Source: Chromera velia
Lineage: Eukaryota; Sar; Chromeraceae
Length of the DNA: 26,231 nucleotides
Assembly: GCA_018398765.1 (NCBI GenBank)
Contig: JAHBMJ010001778.1
Location: 1-26,231 of the forward strand
Direction: 5' to 3'
This document shows positions 16,548 to 24,849 of this stretch, piece after piece (the first letter of the stretch is position 1; each line of letters starts with the position of its first letter). Under the pieces are notes generated by a model. It saw nothing but the letters and a program-made list of their open reading frames with translations, was not told the DNA's origin and did not search any database. Position numbers and translations under genes: made by a program.

Positions 16548-18945
16548 TCATTCATCTTCTGAATCAAAATTAGTAAGATTGCTCAATCTACAGATTTCAT
16601 GGGCTTGCACCTGCATTTGGCGAGCTCGCACTCTGAGACCACGCGCTTGATAAAGAGCAAGCCTCTTTTATTGCTCTTGTCTCTCTGCCTCTCTCTGCTG
16701 GGCCTCACTCTGTTCCTCCCCAGCTGCTGCCAAAAAATTTGAAGACAAAAAAGCTTGGGCAGAGCCTGCAAGCGGAGAGGCAACTTGTTGTGATGAAGAC
16801 AGAAGAAAGGGGGAAGGTGCGGAGACCGTTCACAAAAATCTGTATTCAAAATTTGTCTGCAGTATCTCTCCTGAGCGGGGACTCCGAGACCACTGCTGTC
16901 TCGCATCTGCGTACAAGTCAAACACAATTGCCCTTCCCACTTCCTCAACAGGATTTTTTCCCTTAGTGAGGGCGAGAGAGCGGGCATGAAGCTCATTTCT
17001 GGCCTCCTGCTTGCTCAGTGAAGACAGGCCGTTCACTGAAATTGCTCTCTGTCTCTCTCGCCTTCTCTGCCTCACTGCGTTGGACTGCTGAGTGCGTGCT
17101 ACAAATTGATCTCCCCATAAGACCATATGGGAGCGAAGTTCGAAATTGAAGAACAAAGATGCAGGCTTAAACGCCCCCCCTCCCACTTCTTGATTGAATT
17201 TCACGATGCACTCTCCCCGAAACTTAACAGCACAACCAAAGTCTGATAGAGGGACGAGGTCCATGCAGTGCGCGACTCCGTGGTCGAGGAAGAACTTCCC
17301 GTCTCCATCTCTTCCAAGAGGAAGCAGATTTGCAAGCTGTCAATGAGGGGGCATTCTTTCAAAAAACAAAGTGTCCGGGAGAACTGACTTTCTGTTTTTT
17401 CGTTGGAGGGCCGTCGCCTTCTTCCTGCTCTTTTCCGATGGTTCCGTCTCCACCCTTCAAGTTGTCTTCATCTGGAGAATTCTTGTCATCGTTGTCACCC
17501 CCAGGACCCTCAACATCGATCAGACGCACCTGCAAGCAGGGTACAAAAAGGAGAGAGAGGAAACGAATGAAAAAAGCATGTTTGAAAATCTGTCAGTCTT
17601 AGTGCGGTACTGGAAATTTGCTGACCTGAATAGCATCTATGCAGAAGCACTGGGAGACCGCGAGCTTCTCACAGTTAATCAACCATTCCCTTAGTTTTTC
17701 TATGTCTGTCTCCAAAAGAATCTCATCTGCAGAGGGAAACTCAATCGGATTTCCAGGCTCCCCTCTCTGTTGAATCCCTTCTGCCCTCGCTGCTTCTCGT
17801 TCCATGGTTTTTTCCTCTTACTTCTGTAGCAATGCATGACTCTCTTCCTTCGACACAGGCTTGAAAAAACCCATGATTGACTGTGATTGCTTTGGCTATG
17901 GTTTTGCAGGTTTGGGGTGTTGGGGTGCAGTTACAGCAGAAGAGGGAGCTTTCTCTGGAGGGCTGGCAACAGCAGAGGGGGGGGCGGAGGAAGGAGACGG
18001 CCCGGTGGCTGCCTTTGCCTTTGCAAAGACAGGGTTCTCACCCTTGGAAATAGGGGGGGCGTTGTTGCTTGTTGCGGCGGAGGCTTGTGAGGCCAGGACA
18101 AGGGACTGTAGACAACGTGCGACTGCCCTCGCTTGACTTCTGTCTGAAAGGCCGACGAGGGATCTATCATCGGGATTCTCGCAATCGAACTCCCTCACTG
18201 ACTTAGCATTCTTCACGCCGACTGCTTCTCTGAGCTTGGTATACACCTTCTACCGCTTGTCGGCCTTTCCGAGGGGCTTTTCTAGAGCCTTGAACATGCT
18301 CTGCAAGAAGGCGGGGTCTTCTTTCGACATGTTGAAGGAGTAACCCCGAGGGTGGAGTTGGGGGTCCGGGTGTCGCACGAGGAGTTTCTTGCCAGAAAGC
18401 CTTCTGCAAGTCTCAGTTTCTTTTAGACTCCGGCAAAGCAAGATCAACCACCAACACTTTGTAGGCACTCCTTTTGATGCTGTGAATCCTTCTTCTGTTG
18501 GGTCATGTTGGGTACTCTGAGAGGTAAGGTAATTGAACGAAAAGTCTGAAAGTCCGTCAATCTCGTCGATTTTTTTTTCTTCAGGGTTTAGATACACTTG
18601 CACTTCAGGAGACGGGTGGACATGCACGCAGCTGCGATTGCCGTGGCCCCCGGCCATGGTATCTGTTAAGGCCTTTAGCCGCACCTATGGAAAAAAAAAA
18701 GTCGAATTACCAATAAATCGGGTTACATTTGCCTTTCGGGACCCACGCTTTCCGGCAACTGCATGTACAGCGCGTGCATGGCGAACATGCACCTTTTGTC
18801 TAACCTTGATGTATTGGTACATATGCAAAAACACACATAGAGGGGAATTGTACGTAGATTCGATCATCTGTGTAGTTTTCAAGGAAGGCGATAAAGCATA
18901 CCGTCTAAGTGAAGCTGTTCTAAATTGCTCCGTTGTTTGACTATG
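16548..18945 (-). pseudogene. Decayed intron-bearing gene inside the 9-kb element, unknown product
   Basis: Read on the minus strand. Exon a: about 18945-18805. Intron 18804-18685 (AAG/gttaga to ccatag). Exon b: 18684-17626. Intron 17625-17530 (CAG/gtcagc to ttgcag). Exon c: 17529-17389. Intron 17388-17337 (gtcagt to gacag). Exon d: 17336 to about 16840. Exon e: 16765-16548, ending NLTNFDSEDE and TGA. All junctions but d/e keep phase; the d donor is unresolved. Stops at 18250, 17896, 17818 and 16668 lie in otherwise coherent frame. Visible features are an Ala/Pro/Ser-rich linker, SIMGFFKPVSKEE resembling a PCNA-interacting box, and PPTKKQKV resembling a nuclear localisation signal. I do not recognise the family. 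It may be captured host sequence or an unfamiliar transposase. Confidence 0.5.
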
Positions 18946-18949
18946 CTAC

Positions 18950-19275
18950 CAAGCTCAGTAGCAAGTTAAGACATGCCGCCTTACAAAGTCAGGAGTAAGC
19001 CGCACCACAACTGAGTGCGCTTAACAAAGAGGAAAAACGGTTAATTTGATCTGCAGGAACCTCTTTTTGCCCGTCTTCTTTCTCTCTACTTAGCCCCTCT
19101 TATCATTCTTCAGCACCTGGTTTCTTGACTTCCTTCTACCTCCACTTAAAGATTTGGGACATAAAATACTGTCTATATATAGTGTGTGTCGCTGTAGATA
19201 CTGTAGTATTCGCTTTGAAATGTTGTGGAAAGGCTCACCGCGTATTGGTCCAGCGCTTATTGAGTTCAAGAGGGA
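18950..19275. other. No gene seen
   Basis: This spacer lies upstream (on the minus strand) of the decayed gene and leads into the minisatellite. It has mixed composition and no convincing frame. It could hold the first exon or promoter of the decayed gene, but nothing specific is visible. Confidence 0.4.
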
Positions 19276-19279
19276 GAGA

Positions 19280-20725
19280 TATGAACAGAAGCCGTTTGGG
19301 CCTGTAGATAAAGCTAGGTAAGCAAGTGTGTGAACAGAAGCCATTTGGGTGTGTGGGAAAATGTTTGGGCATGCGGGTGCATGGAGAAAGAGGGGTATGG
19401 AAAGGAAGTGTGTACAGTAACAGAATCTGCTTAGGCTTGCAGGTGGATGAATGAAGAGAGACGGAGAGAGCAAGCATGTTTATGAGTATGTATGAGTTTG
19501 TGAACAGAAGCCGTTTGGACATGCGGGTGAGACAAGGAGAACGAGTGTGTGAACAGAAGCCGCTTGGGCCTGTAGATGAATGAAGAGACATCAATTGTAT
19601 GTCATTGAAGAAAAGCCGCTTAGGCCGCTGGTTAGGCCTGTGGATGAATAAAGAGAGATCAAGTGTGTGAACAAAAACATACAGAAGCCGCTTGGGCCTA
19701 TGGATGAGTGAAGTCTTAGAGAGACAAGGAGAACGAGTGTGTGAACAGAAGCCGTTTGGGCATGTGGGTGAATGAAGGGAGACAAGGAGATACAAGGAGA
19801 GTAAGTGTGTGAACAGAAGCCGCTTGGGTATGTGGGTGAATGAAGGGAGACAAGGAGATACAAGGAGAGTGAGTGTGTCAATAGAAGCTGCTTGGGCATA
19901 TGGGTGAATGAAGGGAGACAAGGAGATACAAGGAGAGCGAGTGTGTATCACTGTACAGAAGCCGGTTGGGCATGCAGGCGAAGAAAAAGAGATAAGGAGA
20001 ATGAGTGTGTGAACAGAAGCTAGGAACAGGAGCCGTTTGGGCCCGTAGATGAATGAAGAGGGATCAATTATGTGTCATTGAACAAAAGCCGCTTAGGCCT
20101 ATGGTTAGGCTTGTGGATGAATGAAGAGATATCAAGTGCGTAAACAGAAGCCGCTTGGGCCTGCTGATAAATTAAGAGAGACAAGGAGACTAATCGTGTG
20201 AACAGAAGCCGTTTAGGCATGTGGGTGAATGAAGAGAGATAAGGAGATACAAAGAGAGCAAGTGTGTGAATAGAAGCCGCTTGGGCCTTATGCAGTGAAT
20301 CAATGAAGAATAATGAAGAGAGACATGGAGAGCGAGTGTGTAAACAGAAGCCGTTTGGGGCGTCACGATGGTGTGGGTGCATGAACACAGATAGGGAAAG
20401 CGAGTGTGTGAACCGGTATGAACAGTCTAGGTAAACAGGAGCCGGTTGGGCGTGTGGGTGAATGAAGAGGGATAAGGATTCGCACAAGCATGTCAGCAGA
20501 AGATATTTACATGGGCGTGTGGGTACCTGAATGAATAGAGACAGCCTATCACTAAGAGAGAATGAGACTCAGTGTATAAATAGAACTTCAAGCCGCTAGG
20601 GCCTGTGGGTAAATAGAAATAAATGAAGAGAGACAGAGAGAGCAAGTGTGTGAACAAAAGCCGTTTGGGCATGTGGATGTGAGAGTTTTAATGAAAACCG
20701 TTAACTTTGGGCATATGGGTGAGTA
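19280..20725 (+). repeat. Minisatellite with ACAGAAGCCGYTTGGGC core, about 22 copies
   Basis: The core (gaacagaagccg[t/c]ttgggc followed by a tgtgg or tgtag word and an A/G-rich tail with gaagagagacaagg) recurs about every 50-75 bases. Four neighbouring units (19737, 19805, 19873, 19941) are spaced exactly 68 bases, suggesting recent duplication. Others are diverged. Minus-strand frames across it are repeat artefacts and change frame between units. Confidence 0.85.
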
Positions 20726-20744
20726 ATTGAAGAGAGACAGGGAA

Positions 20745-20870
20745 AATGAGGGAGTAAGTGAGTGAACAAGTGAGACAGTGAGTGAGTGAATTAGTGAGGA
20801 AAGCAAGAATAACTCAGTGAGTCAGTGACTAAGTATGTTGGTGAGTGAGTAAGTGAACACAATCAACTAC
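20745..20870 (+). repeat. Degenerate GTGA-type simple repeat
   Basis: Imperfect gtgagtgaa/agtgagtgag words run for about 120 bases after the minisatellite. No coding. Confidence 0.6.
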
Positions 20871-20874
20871 AGCA

Positions 20875-21315
20875 ACTAATACAGCAAGCGTAGAAAGCGT
20901 GTAGTTTAGGACTTATATAATGTTGTGTTCAAACATTTTATAGACTAGCTCACAGTCTCAGTCACAGCTAGATGATTTAAAAGAACAAGTTGATAATAAA
21001 AGGCGTACATAATGTTTAGCTACTATATATGCTACTATGCTACTACTAGAATCGCCAAAATATAAATGAAAGTAAATGAAAGAAATATTACAGCATGTGT
21101 ATCTGTATATAAAAGACCTATATATTGACTCCGTAAATAAAAAATAAAAATGTAAGTAGATGTAAGCAGGGAACACTATAATTTTTTTTTTTATAAGCAA
21201 AAATAAGTTGTTAAAGTTTTATCAGTAATGTATTGTTGCAGTTACAATTTTATTTTTTCTTTCATGTTTGACCTCCCTGAACGTAACTACCACTTAATAG
21301 TTCAGACCAGATTTT
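20875..21315. other. AT-rich spacer, no gene seen
   Basis: An AT-rich stretch with T- and A-runs. Short frames have no protein-like character. Confidence 0.5.
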
Positions 21316-21317
21316 TG

Positions 21318-21455
21318 GATAAGCTTGAAAGTCCACGCCGCAGGCACAGATTATTTATGGTGTCTTGAAAACCAAAGCCACATATCTGGATGGTGTCTTG
21401 ATTGTCTACACTGCAGGCGTGGATGGTCTCTTGAAAAAAGATGCCACAGATAGAG
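21318..21455 (-). repeat. Inverted, degenerate 33-bp repeat block
   Basis: GGTGTCTTG (or ggtctcttg) recurs at 21359, 21392 and 21425, exactly 33 bases apart. The unit is the reverse complement of the array at 21865-22040 (caggcgtggatggtctcttgaaaa against ttttcaagacacc...cgcctg). The copies are more diverged than the direct array. Confidence 0.65.
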
Positions 21456-21864
21456 ATTTTTTCAAGTAGCACTTAGGTTTAGGGAGGTTTCACGTTTATT
21501 CACGTTAACACCATATGTTAGCGAAGTCCTTGTACATCATTAATTTTCTTATTAGCAAACGTATCTAATAGCAGAGCTCTTCTTATTTCTTCTTCTCAAC
21601 CGTCTTGAAGCCCGTCCAGCCGTCTCCGGCCCTCTACGGCATTTACAGATACCGCGGCTACGCCTTTGCGCAGCCAACAACCGTGATTAAGGGTTTTGTC
21701 ATGCACCATATATTAATATGTATTAATATGGGAAGGGGAACCTGTTGCATGCATGTACCATGATCATGGACACACCTCTTAGTCCTCTCACCCTATCTCA
21801 CCCCTGGGGGCCACGGCATGTCCCGTAGGGACATTACAATCTTTAGCATGCAGCTGCATGCTGC

Positions 21865-22040
21865 CTTTCAAGACACCGCCCGCGCCTGCGGTGCGGCCGG
21901 TCAAGACACTGCCCACGCCTGCGGCGCTGCCTTTCAAGACACCGCCCGCGCCTGCGGCATGGCCGGTCAAGACACTGCCCGCGCCTGCAGGGCGGGCCTT
22001 CAAGATACCGTCCACGCCTGCGGCATGGGTGTTCAAACCT
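21865..22040 (+). repeat. 33-bp tandem repeats near the right end of the 9-kb element
   Basis: Five units of the form ttcaagacaccgcccgcgcc + tgcgg..gc follow one another with an exact 33-base period, and a partial sixth reaches the right TIR. An 11-residue peptide repeat (AFQDTARACGA type) appears in one plus-strand frame, and other frames are also open, as expected for a period divisible by 3. The array is subterminal and matches the left subterminal units at 13070-13130. Confidence 0.8.
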
Positions 22041-22065
22041 ATCTAAAAATGCGGCCCCACTATTC

Positions 22066-22091
22066 AAGTGGACATTAGGTTCAGGAAGGTA
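22066..22091 (-). repeat. Right terminal inverted repeat of the 9-kb element
   Basis: On the minus strand this reads TACCTTCCTGAACC and onward, matching the left end at 25 of 26 positions. The adjoining target duplication is 22092-22099. Confidence 0.88.
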
Positions 22092-22099
22092 GATACAAC

Positions 22100-22960
22100 A
22101 CTACTTCTCACACCAGCATAGGGCAGACACCTTTCCAGATCGTCTTCAGGAGACCACCGAACAACCCCACACGACTTCTGGCCAACCTTCAGGAAGATAA
22201 AGAATTCCTCTTGCATGACTATATTGACGTGATCAACATACTGAGAAAACAAAACACAGATCGTATGAAAGCATTTCAAGAGGTAGCAGAACAAAGAATG
22301 AGAAAACGATTCCAGAAAGAAAAAAAGGCAATAAGGGAGTACAAGAAGGGGGATTACGTATGGGTTATGAGAGAGACACGGCAAGAAAAAGGGATCAGCA
22401 AAGGACTTTCTCCTAACTTTGATGGCCCATACTTGGTAATGAATACAAAAATGTCAGGAGCAGTCGCAGTACGAAGACCAAGTGCACAACAAACAATGAC
22501 CGTGGGAAGGAAGAGACTCAAACCTTTCTTCTCAAGGGACATGACCATTAACGATCAGATAGAAGCAACATACGGAGTTGAAGGAGAAGAAATCAAAGAA
22601 ATACAGGAAGGAGAGGAAGATGAGGAAAGTGAACCAGATAAAGGAAAAGAGGTTGAAAGGGAAGAAGAGGATCAGGTCCCTCAAGCATCATACAGGAAAA
22701 GGAAGTACTCACAAGAAGGAAAACAAGAAGGAACAAACAAACGAACGAAGAAGGGTCAATCAGACTCTGATTCAGAGGAATATAAAAGAGCTTATCAGGT
22801 CGAGAAAGTCTATGGAAAAAGGAAAAATAAAGGGAAGACTCAATATCTGATTAAGTACAAAGGATGGAAGAAAGGGTACTGGACGGACAAGAAAGACATG
22901 GCCTGTTCTGACAAAGTTGAAGAATTTCTCCATGAACGAAAACTTAAAAAGAAAAAATAA
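22100..22960 (+). pseudogene. Gypsy-2 integrase C-terminus with chromodomain
   Basis: This is 286 open codons plus a stop at 22958-22960. The first residues (TTSHTSIGQTPFQIVFRR) continue the integrase core exactly where the part ending at 13033 leaves off, in the same frame. A helical linker, a GPY/F module (KKGDYVWVMRE ... SPNFDGPYLVM) and an acidic/basic spacer follow. A canonical chromodomain ends it (YQVEKVYGKRKNKGKTQYLI, then KYKGWKKGYW), with the first and second aromatic cage positions visible. Chromodomains of this kind are known to bind methylated histone H3 and bias integration to heterochromatin. Unlike gag, this part has no internal stop. Confidence 0.88.
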
Positions 22961-22969
22961 ATTCGACAG

Positions 22970-24714
22970 ACCTTCAGACCCAGCCGAGAAGGGGACTTGA
23001 AAGAAAAAAGAAGAAACCCTCGAAAGAAGGCCCAAAGAAAGTAAGAAACCCGATCTGCATATAGGCATGCATGAATGACATGATTTTCCCTCAGTTTCTC
23101 TTCTCCTCCCTGAACAAACCGCCGATCTACCGCCCTTAACCGTCTAAAGACAACAAACCAAAACAAAAAGGGAGCGATCAGAAGGAGCACCAAGCACAGA
23201 GATGTGGACACAGCTAAGGAAAGGGGAAAATTGAGGATAGACGGGAGAAAGAGAAGAATACGTGAAAGAGAGTGAGATCGAACTGACTGACCTTCTTGCT
23301 TGACCTTTCTGCTTAATCGAAGCGGTCAGAACAGACAGAAAGGAAAGAATGTGCCATCTCCCTAAAAAAAAACCATCACGGACAAGCAGACCAACTTATT
23401 TGGCTGAGGGAAGAGTGGTAATGGGGAAAAAAGTTGGAGGAAGGAAGGAAAAGCGGATAGGCAGACTGAATGACTGACCTTCATCAAGTTATCGGTACAA
23501 AACGGAAGCCCCCGGACAGCAAGAACGGATGCCAGAGGGTGCAAATGAGTCTCTATACGCAAGCTGAGGGAGAGAGAAAGGAGTTGAAGGGGTGGAGAAG
23601 TATGGAGAAAGGGGGAATGAAAAGGAGACGGCAAATGCATTTATGCGTGAAAAGGTCAGTCAATCACGATCTGACCTCGCCTCAATCACTTTCTGTCCAT
23701 GAAACCAACAACCCAATGAGAAGACAAGAAAAAGAATAACACTAACAGATCCGCAAGAAGGAGAAGAAAGCTGAAGAAAGTAGGAAGAAGAAGAAGGAGG
23801 ATGAATAGGGAAGGAGGAGATGACGGGTGTGACCAACTTACCTTCATGACTCGCGCTTTGACTTACCTTCACGATGGCCAATGCAATCGGAGCCACTCCC
23901 ACATGCACACTCGGCAAGACCCATGACACAACACTCATTGAAGGATGCTTTTTCCTTAAACGAAGGGAAAAGACAGCACGGGAGGGAAACCAGAAAAAAA
24001 GAAAAAAGAAAGTACGTGGGAATGACTCTGACTGACTTGCTTAAAAATAAAATAAAATAAAAAAAACCGCACGACGCCTGGGTCTGAACTCGTGCTAACC
24101 GGAGAGACCCGCAAAACAAATGGAAGAAAGATCGACCCAAAGGAAGACTTAGTCGAGAACAACGATGAAGTGCTGCTAAACAAGGAAAAGGAAGGCTGAA
24201 AAGGGAATCTCAAGTCAAGACTTAAGAAGAAAAAGGATTGAAGAGAAGAAGACGACAGAAGAGAAAAGAGCGGAGGATGACATACAGTAGATAAAGGAAA
24301 GAAAGCATAGACTGACTGGAGGATAGCGAACCCAGAGGCGTCACCATCAGAAAACTGCAAAAAAATGGAAAAGAAACGAAAAACAAGAAGTGAAAAAGAA
24401 AAAAAAAGTCTCAGAAGGCATGTGGTGCTTCGCAAGTACGATACCGGTGCAGTTTTTGTTCGGACCACGCGATCCTGATCAAGGGAGGAGGAGAAAGTTA
24501 CCCCCATGCGGTGAGGGAAAAATATTGACAACCTCGTTGTGAGATCTTCCCGTGACGAGCAGCCGGAAAAAGAGAAGGGGATACATAAGCAAGGTCTCAC
24601 AGGCTGTATTAGATGATGCCACGCGCATGCGGAAGCGCCGACTGACCGTCGAAGAATTTCCGGTTGCCTGATCTTCCCCCGCTCTGCAAGTAGATCCGGA
24701 GCAAGAGCGATGCC
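22970..24714 (-). other. Possible multi-exon gene, unrecognised
   Basis: On the minus strand, donor-like hexamers (GTCAGT ending at plus 24646, 24316, 24036, 23478 and 23291; GTAAGT at 23866 and 23841; GTCAGA at 23675) are followed by pyrimidine-rich tracts ending in AG. Short open stretches lie between. Examples: 24714-24647 (LRIYLQSGGRSGNRKFFDG); a Cys-rich piece around 23950-23867 (NECCVMGLAECACGSGSDC) ending GAAG/gtaagt; a piece at about 23562-23479 (LRIETHLHPLASVLAVRG) ending AAG/gtcagt; and RRLRAVDRRFVQGGEEKL near 23140-23080. I could not chain all phases, and no domain is recognised. The gene idea rests on the splice signals. Confidence 0.3.
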
Positions 24715-24849
24715 CTGCGACGATAGAGAGGCAGGAGGAGAAAACTTTGAAAGGGGGCATGTGCAAAACTAGGGATAAGTGATGGATAGAGTGGGTAAGC
24801 AAGCAGAATGCTCTCTCCGGCTATCCATACCACCATGATTGACATTTAA

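Larger units (their letters stand above)
13034..22091. mobile_element. 9,058-bp TIR element inserted in the Gypsy-2 integrase
   Basis: The ends 13034-13059 and 22066-22091 are inverted repeats (25 of 26 positions match, outermost bases TACC). The flanks are gacacaac (13026-13033) and gatacaac (22092-22099), an 8-bp target duplication with one change. Deleting the insert and one target copy restores a continuous integrase frame across the junction. An 8-bp duplication with short TIRs is typical of hAT-like and some other cut-and-paste DNA transposons, but no transposase signature was recognised inside. It is either non-autonomous with captured cargo, or of a family I do not recognise. Confidence 0.85.
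6531..22960 (+). mobile_element. Gypsy-2: decayed Ty3/gypsy chromovirus, split by a 9-kb insertion
   Basis: On the plus strand the order is putative LTR, primer-binding site, leader, gag (7689-9536), protease, RT, RNase H, integrase (to 13033) and, after the insertion at 13034-22091, the integrase C-terminus with chromodomain (22100-22960). That is a complete chromovirus-type order. Gag is in one frame and protease/pol in the +1 frame, overlapping the gag end. There are 18 substitution-type in-frame stops, few indels and a YMDD to YMND change. No 3' LTR was found after 22960, so the 3' boundary is open: it is either truncated or outside the window. Confidence 0.8.

Noticed and set aside
17337-17388. 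A TGA at 17340-17342 as a fifth disabling stop of the decayed gene.
   Set aside because: It falls inside a 52-base stretch with a gtcagt donor and gacag acceptor whose removal keeps phase, so it is better read as intronic.
3013-18684. Reassigned genetic code (UAA/UAG read as Gln), suggested by many TAA/TAG at Gln-like positions.
   Set aside because: TAG also replaces Trp (6052, 12500), and TGA stops occur at Trp- or Arg-like sites (3946, 9084, 9129, 11291). TGA and TAA also end the best-looking frames (16548 and 22958). Transition mutation explains all of these without a new code.
19235-20487. Long minus-strand frames (238 and 139 codons) over the minisatellite.
   Set aside because: The peptide repeats change frame and sequence between units and follow the DNA repeat. 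There is no start context or domain.
23956-24600. A 214-codon minus-strand frame rich in Phe and Ser.
   Set aside because: It reads through pyrimidine-rich stretches that look like intron tracts, has low-complexity composition and spans several donor-like sites, so it is not taken as one exon.
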